NCBI GenBank assembly: GCA_020744425.1
Contig: JAGMUV010000016.1
Coordinates: 806,001 to 870,000, forward strand
Direction of reading: 5' to 3'
Origin: Dactylonectria macrodidyma
Lineage: Eukaryota > Ascomycota > Sordariomycetes > Hypocreales > Nectriaceae
Length of the DNA stretch: 64,000 nucleotides
The notes beneath the pieces are model-generated. The model did not search any database. It was not told the DNA's origin and saw nothing but the letters and a program-made list of their open reading frames with translations. Below, piece after piece: positions 1 to 10,133 of the stretch (positions are counted from its first letter, which is position 1; each line of letters starts with the position of its first letter). The position numbers and the translations under genes are program-made.

Positions 1-1105
1 GGGTCTTTTCGCACTGCTCTAGGCAAGCGTAGGAACTGAAGCTTCGGGCTGTACCAAGCATTGCTGGGTATTTGAGTTTCAGTTTTAGTTCCTGATCGCG
101 ATATCTTTGTAGCGCTTGATCAAGATCCTCATCTTTAAGATGCTGTTCATGTGATGTGTAGAGAGTACCCAGTTCCTGCAATATTTCGAAGATCGAATCT
201 TGGTCATGGTGGCGTGATGTCCGGTGGCTTTGCAATGCACAAAAAAGCAATTGCTTGGCTTCCTTGTAGTCTCCTTGGCAAGCGCGGAGAGATCCAAGGC
301 TTTTGGTAATGCCAATAGTCACACGGTGTTGTGGCCCTAGCGTCCCCCCACAATCCTCCAGTGCTCGACGAAGTAAACCCTCATATTCACTATGTCGCTC
401 GTCTGACGTGCATAGGGCGTTGAGTCCCTTCATCGCACCAAGCGTCAACTTGTGTCGCGGCCCCAGTGCTTCATCGAAGCCATCCAACGCTTGGAGGAGA
501 CGTTCCTTGGCTGTCTTGTGTTGTCCCTGGCATGCGGAGAAGAACCCAAGGCTTTTGACAATGCTGAGGGTCACAGGGTGTTGCAGCCCTAGCGTACTCC
601 TATAACCCTGCAGTATCTGAAGGAGTGAGTGCTCATATCCGATCGATTGTCCTCGCGATGTGAGGAGAAGGTCGAGTTCCCTCATGGCTTCAAGCAGCAA
701 ACTGTCGGTCGGTTCCGCCAAACTGCTTGTCGGCTCCAATGTTTCCTTGAAACCTTCCAGTGCTCGAACAAAATACTCCTTAGCTTCATCGTATTTTCCT
801 TCCTTCATATACAGAGAACCAAGGCGTTTGGCCGCCTCGGACATCCCTGAGTCTTGCAGCCCCAGGGTACTCTGATAGCCTTGCAGTGCTTCAGTAAGGA
901 GACGTTCGGCTTGATCGTGACAGCCTTGTTCGCAACAGCCTTGTGTCGCGTGGAGCGTACCAAGTTCCATCATGACACCCAGAGTCGCCTTGTGCTTCGG
1001 CCCTAATGCTGATCCGAGGTGTCGCAGTGCTTCATCGAAATACTTTTTAGGTTTCTTTGACCAATCATTCACCCAATTCTTTGCCGTTCCCTTACTAAGC
1101 AAGAT

Positions 1106-1114
1106 ATTGACAAT
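1106..1114. repeat. Target-site duplication, left copy (ATTGACAAT)
   Basis: This 9-bp sequence is repeated exactly at 1749-1757 on the other side of the MULE. It defines the element ends and the phase in which the host ankyrin gene was broken. Confidence 0.88.
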
Positions 1115-1748
1115 GGGAAGTCATACCTGCACCGCCCCGTACACGCACCGCTGGTCTAATTAGTCAGCAACAGCACTATAAATCCCCCCTTCAGTGCCCT
1201 TAAGGGCCCTATAACAACAATGGACCTCCCACCTCAACAGCTTTATACCTCGCAAGAAGATCTTCAATTAGATCTTACGATTTATGCAGCAGTTGGTGGC
1301 TATAAATTTATTATTCGCCGCTCACATTCATTTTGGCAAGGCTCTGAGCGACCTACTATTTTATATGCTTGCAATCGCTGGCGTCAAGGCTGCCAATTTT
1401 CAATCCTAGCTAAAGAAGACTCTTACGGCTTGTGGCATCTTAAACATCGCACTGAAGCCCGATTTTCCCACCACAACCACGGGCCCCGAGAGCCCCCCCG
1501 CCAGCAGCCCCAAGAGCCCCACCAGCCCCAAGAGCCCGAGCCGCAGGAGCCGCTAGAAAAGAAATTACCTACCTGCAGCAAATGTCATATAGAAGGCCAT
1601 AGAAGGGGCGCAAAATGCTGTATTTTGCGTGGTCAAGATAGCCCATAAATACAGGGCCCTTAGGGCACTTAGGGGGGGGATTTATAGTGCTGTTGCTGAC
1701 TAATTAAACCAGCGGTGCGTGTACGGGGCGGTGCAGGTATGACTTCCC
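1115..1748. mobile_element. Non-autonomous Mutator-like element (MULE), 634 bp
   Basis: The ends are near-perfect 96-bp inverted repeats at 1115-1210 and 1653-1748, both starting GGGAAGTCATACCTGCACCG when read inward. They are flanked by identical 9-bp direct repeats ATTGACAAT at 1106-1114 and 1749-1757. Long terminal inverted repeats and a 9-bp target duplication are the hallmarks of the Mutator superfamily. The interior is one short reading frame, which is a deleted transposase. The near-identity of the two ends suggests a fairly recent insertion. Confidence 0.88.
1220..1648 (+). pseudogene. Internally deleted MULE transposase (DNA-binding N-terminus joined to zinc-knuckle C-terminus)
   Basis: This 142-codon frame starts just inside the left inverted repeat. 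Residues 10-90 resemble the FAR1/WRKY-GCM-type DNA-binding module of MULE transposases: an aromatic GY followed by RRSHSFW, then C-RW-GC-F and H-HNH spacing (CNRWRQGCQF, FSHHNH). A proline/glutamine-rich stretch of PQEP-like repeats follows (residues 90-115). It ends with a CSKCHIEGHRRGAKC knuckle of the kind found at the extreme C-terminus of fungal MULE transposases. The whole DDE catalytic core is missing, so this product cannot transpose by itself. It might still bind the ends, as a repressor would. That role is inference. Confidence 0.7.
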
Positions 1749-1757
1749 ATTGACAAT
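1749..1757. repeat. Target-site duplication, right copy (ATTGACAAT)
   Basis: Partner of 1106-1114. One copy belongs to the original host codons for Ile-Val-Asn on the minus strand. Confidence 0.88.
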
Positions 1758-2480
1758 GTCTTCTTTGTGGTTCTGTGCCGCTAAACCAAGCGCCATGAAG
1801 CCACCGTGGTCTGATGCTGTAATATCTGCCCCATAATTCAGTAAGGTTTCGAGAACTTTCGCGTGGCCGTTGAGCGCTGCGAGATGAAGCGCCGTCTTCC
1901 CAGTGTTCGTCCTAGCTTCCTTCTTTGGTTGCTCCCACATTAAGAGCTGAACAACTTCTTCCCAGCCTTCCTGTGCTGCGAGATGAAGTGCCGTCTCCCC
2001 ATTCGCCGTTGTAGCTTCAACGTCAGCTCCCTTGTCGAGCAATAAGTCCACGGTGTCGGCGCAGCCGCTTTGCGCTGCAGCATGAATTGGTTGAATTCCG
2101 TTTTTTCCTTGAACCTTGATATCGGCTCCTTCGTTGTGTCGCTTTCTAGCCGGAACAACAAGCTCAGGGTCAGCATCGTTGAGGGCGTAGTGGAGGACAT
2201 TAGCCCGTTGGGGCGATGCATCAGCCATTTTCTTAGGTTGATTGCTGCTGTTGTACGCAAAGAGAGTTCGGGGTCGTTGGTTCGGCCCGGTTGGGTGGGT
2301 GTTGGGTAGGTGTTGTTGGGTAGGTGTTGTTGTTGCAGGATAGTGTAAGGAGCAAGTTCTGCTTAAAATCAAGCGTCTTTTCAAAAATTTACCCCGCTCC
2401 GTAGTCTCATTAATAAGCAGCTTATAGGCCTCAGTCCGAAAGTCGCTTGTGCTTAGTGGCCTGCGTCTCATTAAGACCAA

Positions 2481-3905
2481 CCTACATTATCCTACGACAC
2501 GAATAGCAGGTCTCTCGCTGTTAAGTTAGTCAACCGGAGTCTCAGGGGTGATGACGAAGCCAATGATCATGAGATAACGGCGTAGAGCAGCGTGATGCCA
2601 CACGCTCGGTTGCCGAGGAATCTAAACAGCCATCTAGTTGCTTGCACCAGTCGCGTACAGACTCCACAAGGGCAATTAATCGACCCAGGGAGTCCTCCGA
2701 AGGCAACACTCATTCTCTGAAAAGCAATGAGTAATTCTTCCACGGGATGGGCGATAAGCCAAGCTGCACGGTGGCAGGCGATGACAGGGAGCCTTCGTCG
2801 AAACGCCCAGGGGCTAAGTGGCTGTCAATGGGTCGGCAGAGGCCAGAATCAACGGTCCACCCCCAACTCCAGAGTCCGGCGTCATGGCTGACGACAACGG
2901 GCGCAGGCGGTCAACAACCAAGTGCTGGCGTCAGGTTCTGTGATGCATCCTCGCACCATCAAGCAATGTGCAAGGAACGTTGCACTGGGACCACACGAGC
3001 CAGCAAGCACGAGTAGAATCCATACGGTATGAATTGGCCCCGAACGACATTGGTCGAGGCCCAAGAGGCCCAAGAGGCCCAAGCCAATTGTGGATGGAAA
3101 CGAAAGATGGACTTCGCCCGCGCCCCCAACGTCGAGAAATGGGTACATCACCTGCGCATGACGGTGTCGACATTTGGACCCAACCTCGTCTCAAAACGGA
3201 ATGGGCAATGTCCGGTGAGCGCGTCGTGTCCAACACACAGTGCCGATTCAAGCCAAAGCCACACTCCGGTCACCCCCCTTCCGCACACTGACCCACTACT
3301 ATGCATCCATAATGCATGGGCAAACATTCACGGCCAGATAGAGGCGATCGAGCTGAACTCAGGGGGCCCTTCGTTGGATCATGATGACCCCTGCTAGTGT
3401 GTCATCCTTGACTTGCGCCACCCCATGGCCTAGCCTAGTCCATGTCTCGCATCGCACGGTCAGAGTTTGCCGTGGACGTGGTTCGCATCACCGGTACGCT
3501 CGTTTTTGTACCCCGATAGTGGACCTGCCATGGCTCTGTTAGGCTCTGTTATAGGTCATCGCGATGAAGGAGGGCGAAGCACTGCTCTAAGATGATGGTT
3601 GCCTTGCGCTCGCCCCAAAGTTGCCTCACTTGTTGTATGGCGAACCAGTTGAATCCAAGGCGATGCGATGAATCCCTCCTTTAAAACACTGTTGTCTGGT
3701 CGAGAATGTCCAGGCTCGCCCCTTGGCACGGTTTTCCAGTTCTCTCAGCTCTTGAGTAAAATATTGAATGACTTTGGAGCATCAGAACAGCTTCTAGTCT
3801 TGCTTGCTCGATGTTCTTGCGCCTGCTACAGATCCCGGCTACCTTCAGCAGACCGCGTCCAATTGTCGTTTCCCAGAGCCCACCAACAACCGACGATCCC
3901 ATACG
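2481..3905. other. Intergenic region without a recognised gene
   Basis: Several overlapping open frames on both strands lack recognisable motifs and shadow one another, so I do not call a gene. A short triplicated GGCCCAAGA unit lies at about 3058-3083. From about 3612 the DNA is similar to 17527-17580 (shared TTGCCTCACT and TATGGCGAACCA). This marks the left shoulder of the segmental duplication that carries the Est1-type genes and probably includes their promoter. Confidence 0.5.
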
Positions 3906-6047
3906 ATGAGTCCCCCTTGCAAGAAGGATGTCGGCAAAAAGGATTCATCTCGATCTCAAGCCCAAAACGATACCAAAAACCATGTAAAATGGGACACAGA
4001 TGAGGATATAACAAACGAACTTAATAGGTTGGCTGCTCAAGCGTGAGCCAAGTCTGCTCTTGACCCTATTGCAACATATCTCTAACTACTACACAGGCAA
4101 CAAGAACAATTGCATGCAATTCCGCGCCCCAAGCGTCGACTTCACGCTGTTTCCGACGATGCTTTAAATCCAAGTCCAAACCATGCAGATAGCGAAGCCC
4201 CACACCCGAAGAGACGCTCGCTATCGCCGGAACATGAAACGAGCCACTCAGCACACACAGCTTCAAGCCAAGTCCAAGTCTCAGCCCAATTCGCAATACA
4301 GAAACCGCACCAAAGAGCATCACAGGGCCAGTCCGTTCCGGTTGCTTCATCTGCAGCCTCGCAGCAAACACGACAGCCACCCCCTCAGCCCAATGGAGAT
4401 GAGCTCCCCGCAACCAATATGATGCTTCAGCCAGAGACTCGACCGATCTCCCAAGATCAACTTGTGGCCGAAGTAAAGGGAATTTATGCTGGCCTTGTTA
4501 TGGTCGAAACTAAATGCATTGAAGTTGACAATGCTCAGTCCTACCCCAATGCCAAGACTCTGAACAACGAACAATGGCAAACACTGATCGCCTTACACCG
4601 GACACTGCTACACGAACATCATGACTTCTTCCTCGCCAGCCAACACCCATCGGCCAGTTTACCGCTACGTCGGCTTGCCTCCAAGTATGCTATGCCCGCC
4701 CGCATGTGGCGACACGGCATCCATTCTTTCCTGGAGCTGCTCCGGCATAGATTACCAGCATCCCGCGAACACATGCTGACGTTCCTGTACCTTGCGTACA
4801 GCATGATGGCACTCCTGTACGAGACTGTTCCCGCTTTCGTGGAAACGTGGATTGAATGTCTCGGAGATCTTGGCCGCTACAGGATGGCCATCGAAGATGA
4901 CGACATTAAAGACAGAGAAGTCTGGACAGGGGTTAGCCAGCACTGGTACAGCAAGGCATCAGATCAGTCTTCCGATACGGGGCGCTTATATCACCACTTG
5001 GCGATATTGGCGCGGCCCAATGCCTTGCAGCAGTTGTACTATTACGCCAAGTCACTGTGTGTGCCAATTCCGTTCCTCAGTGCAAGGGAGAGTGTCATGA
5101 CACTGTTCGATCCTATTTTCGAGTCTGATCCACGTCATCTGTCAAAGACTGACACTTACTTCGTACGTGTGCATGGTATTCTTTTCTCGGGCAAGGGAGA
5201 CGACAAAATGCTTGCAGTTGCAAAAAATGAGTTCTCAGTGCGGCTTGATGAGACGATTGCCAGATCAACCAAGAAGTGGCTCGAAGCAGGGTCAGTACTC
5301 TTTCGAGTTTGTCGTGATCTTATATTAACCTAGTTTAGTTACTTCATGGGAATCGCCACAGCATGCTCCCTGCTTGGGTACGGTATCGAATCCAATGTCC
5401 TCATGAGAGCCATGTCTCAGAAATCAGACGAGACAGATGTCGCTATGGACGGGAGCTCCATCCTAGAAACACCACCTAGCAAGTCGTTTACGCAAGCACT
5501 CGACTTCGCGGTCAAGACGTACGATATCGTGCTTCGACGCTGGGGCGACACGAACACTCTTCCGTTCATTCACACAATTCTGGTGTTCATGTTGAAGATG
5601 ACACAGTATCCTGCTGGCATATCATATCTGGAAAAGTCCTTCCCCTGGAAGTTGACTATGGTCATGCTCAACTACCTTTTGGACTCATGTGACTTTGAAC
5701 CCAGAATGAATGACTTCCCTGGTCCAGAGAAGGGCGAGCACCCCAGGCCCTTACCAGAGGACTATGCCATGCGCGGCCTTACCTATGCCGCTGACTATCA
5801 CCCGAAAGACTGGTTCGATAATGGGAAAATCGACGAGGACGAGAAGTACTTTGAGCTCGCTTCCATGACGGACCAGCGAAAGGAGCGAATTCTGTATCTC
5901 GGGTACAAAATCGCTGCCCAGGGCAAGTGGCTGACCTACGACACTGACTCCAAGAAGTTTGATGTCATGCCTGCATACAATGTCAAGATCGACGAGGCCA
6001 TCGATCATTCCCTAGAGTCAACTTCGGATTTGATCAAGAGCGAATAA
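3906..6047 (+). CDS. Est1-type DNA/RNA-binding domain protein (copy A)
   Basis: Three exons are inferred: 3906-4042, 4097-5290 and 5339-6047, giving about 679 residues. Both introns are short GT-AG introns (54 and 48 nt), and the second has TTAAC near its acceptor. Joining at 5290/5339 makes LEAG-YFMGIA in frame. The N-terminal third is basic and low-complexity. The centre carries the strongly conserved fungal Est1/SMG7-like signature: LGDLGRYRMAIEDDD, REVWTGVSQHWYSKAS, GRLYHHLAILARPNALQQL and the PFLSARESVMTLFDP box. Est1/SMG5-7 relatives bind phospho-Upf1 or telomerase RNP through a 14-3-3-like plus helical-hairpin domain. Ascomycetes have many paralogues of unknown role, and I do not assign telomere or nonsense-mediated decay function. 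The ATG at 3906 was chosen because it begins the conserved-looking N-terminus, but the frame is open further upstream. The last codon is followed by decayed sequence similar to the acidic tail of copy B. Confidence 0.82.
4043..4096 (+). other. Intron 1 of Est1-type copy A
   Basis: The donor is GTGAGC, a CTAAC branch sequence lies at about 4082, and the acceptor is ACACAG. Splicing joins GC to G to give an alanine codon and keeps the frame open into the second exon. Confidence 0.75.
5291..5338 (+). other. Intron 2 of Est1-type copy A
   Basis: This 48-nt intron (GTCAGT to TTTAG) contains in-frame stops that would otherwise truncate the protein. The same intron is conserved in position, length and much of its sequence in copy B at 18681-18728. 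Confidence 0.85.
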
Positions 6048-6990
6048 GACTCGGACCCGGACTCGGACTTAGACTCGGCGTTGAAAATGGCATCAGGGAG
6101 GAGAGGGGCTGCAGAGGTTAGCTCTATTAGATAGTTATATGAAGTGAGTCTGTAGGGTAATAAGAGTAGGAAATCACAGCGGCATATTATGGAGTACTCC
6201 GGCTCATTTCAAGTCGTGAACTCGCAAGTAATGTGAAGAGATGCGTAACTCCTCAATCAGCAGCCAAACACCCGGTGTTACCGACATCGTTTAGTAACAC
6301 AGCAGTAGAGGGTTAAGTCCTGTCCCGTGGAGGCGCGGAGTCTTGCCCCTCCGATCTTGTTCCAGAGGGAGCTTCACCCTGCTCATCCTGCCCACCACGG
6401 AGCTGGCGTAATAATGATGACCCCAACTGAAAGCGAAACTCAAGCTTCTCATGCGTGCTTGAAGACGGCTACGGCGAGCAACGAAATTTCCGAAGCCCGC
6501 AGCTACCTGGTCATGGAGGCGAGCATGCTTTGGTGCGGCCAACTCCTGAGGAAACTGCGCAACCCTCTTAGCAATTTCCGTAAGGTTATCTGGGGAGGTC
6601 CTTAGAATGACAGCTCGACGGGGAGCTTGGCATGATGCCATACACATCTATTGAGATATATAATTCAGCAAAGCCGGTAGCAAGAGCTTGCCCAGCTACT
6701 ACCAAGCTACGCTATTTCCGTCCTGAGGACAACTTGCCGCATCTAACATTAGGCCGGCGTCGTAAGGTTGCGTGGGATCATTTATCAGGTGATTCCAGCC
6801 CCCAATGCCCAATAAAAGACCTTTTTGGCCCCTTAGGTAGTCCTGGACACATTCTGAACGCCCCTCAGGGATTCTATCATTGCGTTCTATCCGTCCCAGT
6901 CCTCAGGTTAGCGGTTCGGAAACGTAATTACATAGTTAAAGACAAACGATGGTGGGTAGTACCTAACGATAAATCCGACAGTGGCCGTGT
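6048..6990. other. Sequence present after copy A but largely absent after copy B
   Basis: The first 80 bp still resemble the acidic, RG-rich tail of copy B, read past the TAA at 6045-6047. The DNA from about 6230 to 6990 has no counterpart downstream of copy B, so it was gained here or lost there. It includes the dispersed repeat at 6696-6981. A minus-strand open frame at 6291-6647 has no motif I recognise. Confidence 0.4.
6696..6981 (-). repeat. Dispersed repeat, second copy at 60472-60773
   Basis: The reverse complement of this segment aligns almost end to end with 60472-60773. Shared blocks include ACTGGGACGGATAGAA, CGTTCAGAATGTGTC and TTAGATGCGGCAAGTT. Similarity by eye is roughly 80-85 percent. 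One edge begins TGTC, so it could be a solo LTR or a fragment of one, but I found no clear target duplication. It lies immediately downstream of an Est1-type gene here and downstream of an unrelated gene in the other copy. Confidence 0.6.
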
Positions 6991-7160
6991 CAAGCCGCAG
7001 TCCGATTCTGGGCCATGTTTGCGTTGAGTCCCAACTTTGCAGACCGACATTCCTGCGTTCGATCTCATTTCCAACATCAGGGTATTCAAAGTATCGTGTA
7101 GATCCGTGTCAACTTGCTCGTTCGCTTGGTTATCGATGCGGTAATGTCGCCAATTTGTGA
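6990..7160. repeat. Right shoulder of the Est1 segmental duplication (mate at 19600-19745)
   Basis: Noncoding DNA shared with the region downstream of copy B. Shared blocks include TCTGGGCCATGTTTGC, TTGAGTCCCAACTT and CGTGTCAACTTGC. It shows that more than the gene was duplicated. Confidence 0.65.
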
Positions 7161-8426
7161 CTGCGCCCGAATGGCATTTGATGCTCTAAAATTTTCTCAG
7201 TCTCTGAGCCGTTGGGAAAGGGCGGCATTTAAATCCCCAAACTGCTTCACCACTTCCACCACTTGGCTGTACATCGATCGGAGTAACGCCACTCACACAT
7301 ATGTGTGCATAGTACGCCGTTGCGTAGAAAAGGAGCATGATTCCCCGCGACTGCGGACTAAGCCGTCACCGCCCGTCACATGTGTGGTGGAGAAGATACA
7401 CAATTGTGATGATACTTACCATCGATTGAGCATGACCTGCTGGCCTTGACTCTTCTCGGGACTGCGTGCTACACTAATCAACCGTCCACCCTTTGTTGCG
7501 CATGCTTCGTACTAGAGCTTGAGAAGAACTCTCCTCGCAATAGGTGTCAGCAGAACACTTTTGTTTCTGTTCCACTGGTCCCCGCCCAGGACGCCCGTGG
7601 CTATTGAGGAAGCCACCACTTCCATGACCCTGCTTCGTCTGATTGGTACTGAAGTGACCAACTTATTAACTCTACTGAGTCAGTGGTGTCGGATTCCTCG
7701 CCTTGCTGCTCGAATTAGGCGTGAGTCCGGACAAGACCGGTGTTGCTCTGTAGAACCATCTTTTTGGAGCTCTGCAGTTCCGCTTTCATGGCGGCCCAAG
7801 CACCTCTCTGCTTCTCGCGATCGCTACCACGCAGGTACTAATTTCCAACGGTCAAGGCGAATCACTGATTGGGGCGCATCAGAGACAATGAATGGATTGA
7901 ACACCGAACAGGGAGATTTAACATCTATTAGGTGAACTAGATAAGGAGTGCCACGGGGCAGGCACCGGCGAGTCAAGAAACGCGACGGAAGGCGACTGGG
8001 AAAGACGTGACACAGAAACTAAACATGAAGAGGCACGAGGGATCTATAGTCTATCCTTAAAGTCGATAAAGCTTATATCGCAAAGAGGAATTGTAGCACG
8101 CGACGCGCATCAACAATAGAGCAGGACAAGGCCTCATGTCGGCGCGAGAAATTATGCGGACGGAGCGTTATAGGCTGCGATATGGCTTGACGGGCTCGGA
8201 CAGCTGGCTGATACGGAGGACACATTGCGTCAGCGTTTGCCCCTCCAAGGGCGACTGCCTAAGCAGCTGACCAAAGCTAGTCACCCTTGAGATCTGGACA
8301 TCATAGAAGCCGCAGGGAAAGGGGGGGGGGGGCCGACAGGTTCAGGTGGCTGTAAAGGTGTTTCGGGCTTCAACCACTTCCACGTTGGACTGTGTTGACG
8401 GTAGCTGTTGGCCGACCGCCTTGGCT

Positions 8427-8498
8427 GGAAACGATCTCTTGCACAAGCTCGAGAGCCTCCGTGGAAACGATCTCTTGCACAAGCTCGAGAGCCTCCGT
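8427..8498. repeat. 36-bp tandem repeat, two exact copies plus a decayed third
   Basis: The unit begins GGAAACGATCTCTTGCACAA and is repeated at 8427-8462 and 8463-8498 without a visible mismatch. A diverged partial copy follows to about 8530. The unit is 12 codons long and is open on both strands (NDLLHKLESLRG on plus; a cysteine/arginine-rich unit on minus), so its coding sense is undecided. Confidence 0.8.
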
Positions 8499-8589
8499 GG
8501 ATACAATCCTTGCTCAAGCTCAGTAGCCGTGCTGTTGTTCAATGAGGCGGTGGCCCGCGATGGCCATTTTTCTCGCTCAAAGTACATCC

Positions 8590-8700
8590 CACCTCTCCTG
8601 CTGAATGGGCAAGGCTCACAAGCTTTGGAAGAAGATGTCCGGGGAGAGGCCGGCCTACTAAGAGCGTGTCAGCGAGTGACACGTCTCCATTTTGCGAGGC
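8590..8700 (-). repeat. Degenerate dispersed repeat (mate at about 52570-52650)
   Basis: Read on the minus strand, this shares a long block with the plus strand at 52570-52650: GTAGGCC, then CTTTACC or CTTCC, then AAAGCTTGTGAGCCTTGCC. It belongs to the same decayed family as 15120-15240 and 52440-52560. Confidence 0.5.
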
Positions 8701-9866
8701 CACCCAAGGTGTCGTCACCAGCGGCTGTGCTGTTCCCTCACGGGTGCCCTGCTTCGCTTAGACAGCAAGCAGAGTCACGGAACTAGTCTAGTGGTTAATT
8801 AACTCTCTGCATCCTCCAGGCGGACTAGAATATTAGGTTGGTAATTACGCATTAGATGGAGTCTTTACGGCAAGATTCGGGGAGTTTTACGGTGGCTAGA
8901 TCATTATTTTATTGTCAACATGCGAGTACTTTGTGTGATGTGATGCGGCGTGACGAAGATAGTGCTATCCACCGGTTCATACCGACTGTCTGGAGAGTTG
9001 TTGGGCATCGTGAACAGCCGACTAGGCGGTGAACGGTTGTGCCAGGACACATCCACGCCACGCTCCAAACATTGTTGGCTGTTGGCCCTCGAATTGTTCA
9101 GTCGCTAGCAGAGAATTGCAAAAAAAGTACTCATTTCCATTTGCACCGGCCCGTGGAGGCGAACGCCAATAAGCTGGAAAATGTGCCGTCCTTCCGACCA
9201 GTCGGCACCCAGCCTAGACACATACGATGCATGTTACGACTAGTTGTTGGAGACTGGCTACAAACCTTCCAAGGAACGAGGTGAGAAATTGCATCATGGG
9301 TCCAAGTTCTAGCTGTCAGGTCAAACTCCGCCGCTCGAGCCATTCCACCTTGCAATATTCTCTAGACACTGAAGGGCGAGGTTAATTAGGCGATGGACGA
9401 CTAGACTTTAATCTGTATCCCAGGCCATGCGATTAGAGGACGGCCCAGACCGCGAGTCCTCCTTTCCTTTGGTCCTACCATCTGTCTCCTAAGCTATTCA
9501 GAACTGCGTCCGGGCTGTGTGTACTCAAATGGATCCGATATCTCGCCACCAAATGGACCCTGCACGGCAGCAGAACATGACCACAATGATACAGAAGCCT
9601 CCGTTGGCCCCGTAGGCCCACAAAGCGTGTCTGGTATGTCTTGGAGTCGATTGCTACTATCTGTGTCTGTTTGCTGAAAGAACAGCATGACTACTACCCG
9701 GTACCGTTGAATGAAACAAACAAGTCAACTATTAACTCATCTCCACATGACCATGCTCACCCCGAGAAAATTTAATTCCACGCCACTCAGTCTTTCCCCC
9801 CATCTGATTTACCTTTCTGTTGCATCGTTCAATACTGAGGTACTACTTATACTGTCCCCGTTGCAG

Positions 9867-10133
9867 GCTTGGTTGCCAATGAAGCTATCAGGCCCTGTCC
9901 CAGTGTACGGCCCCAACTCCGCGCAATAGGCCATTCGAGAAACAGTCTCCTGCAACCCCATCGAGAGAGAGGATGGAAAACACCTGTTGCAACGCGGTTT
10001 CGGTCGGATTGTTGTCGTTTTCGTCAACGGACAAAGTGTTGCCCAGGACGCCATCCGTGGCTTTCCTACCGACTGGGACAAGCTGTCTTTTTTGAAAGAG
10101 ATCATGGCTAGACAGCCAGTCTTGGATCCGTGA
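9867..10133 (+). pseudogene. C-terminal relic of an unrecognised protein, one in-frame stop
   Basis: After a good acceptor (CCGTTGCAG ending at 9866) a frame runs 88 codons to TGA at 10131. It is broken only by TAG at 9927-9929, where the context NSAQ-stop-AIRETV would suit tryptophan (TGG to TAG). The product after the stop is strongly protein-like: GFGRIVVVFVNGQSVAQDAI and FPTDWDKLSFLKEIMARQ. I do not recognise the family. The upstream exons are not visible. A G-to-A nonsense change would fit repeat-induced point mutation or ordinary decay. Confidence 0.4.

Larger units (their letters stand above)
1..2228 (-). pseudogene. Ankyrin-TPR repeat protein, split by a transposon and cut by the window edge
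   Basis: The frame reads leftwards from an ATG at 2228 through ankyrin repeats (motifs GETALHLAAQEGWEEVVQLL and GKTALHLAALNGHAKVLETL) to 1749. There a 634-bp transposon interrupts it. It resumes at 1105 and stays open, without a stop, to position 1, so the C-terminus lies outside the window. The second part holds at least six TPR-like units of about 42 residues, with the recurring pattern LGPxHxxTLGxMxxLG followed by QGxxxEAxxxLxxAL, as in kinesin-light-chain-type TPRs. If the insert and one 9-bp target copy are taken out, the two halves join in frame inside an ankyrin repeat (EDIVN followed by ILLSKG). Ankyrin-TPR proteins in fungi are protein-interaction scaffolds, often C-terminal sensor parts of NLR-like receptors. 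No NACHT or NB-ARC domain is visible here. The frame is open upstream of 2228 to a possible start at 2480, so the N-terminus is uncertain. The allele is probably non-functional unless the insert is spliced out. Confidence 0.75.
7161..9866. other. Decayed intergenic DNA
   Basis: No gene is called. About 70 bp at 7381-7450 (GTGTGGTGGAG to GATTGAGCATGACCTGC) recur at about 40176-40245, downstream of the C2H2 gene. A 14-G run lies near 8319-8332. A 36-bp tandem repeat at 8427-8498 and a degenerate repeat copy at 8590-8700 are listed separately. Long open frames on both strands around 8280-8790 overlap one another, and neither resembles a known family. Confidence 0.4.

Noticed and set aside
85..315. 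Minus-strand open frame starting MALPKALDL
   Set aside because: It lies in another phase of the long TPR-encoding frame that runs through 1-1105, so it is a shadow.
2747..3397. Overlapping frames on both strands around the GGCCCAAGA triplet repeat
   Set aside because: Composition is driven by a short repeat, no motif is present and every frame has a competitor.
6291..6647. 118-codon minus-strand frame
   Set aside because: No recognisable family. It lies in DNA gained or lost between the Est1 duplicates next to a dispersed repeat.
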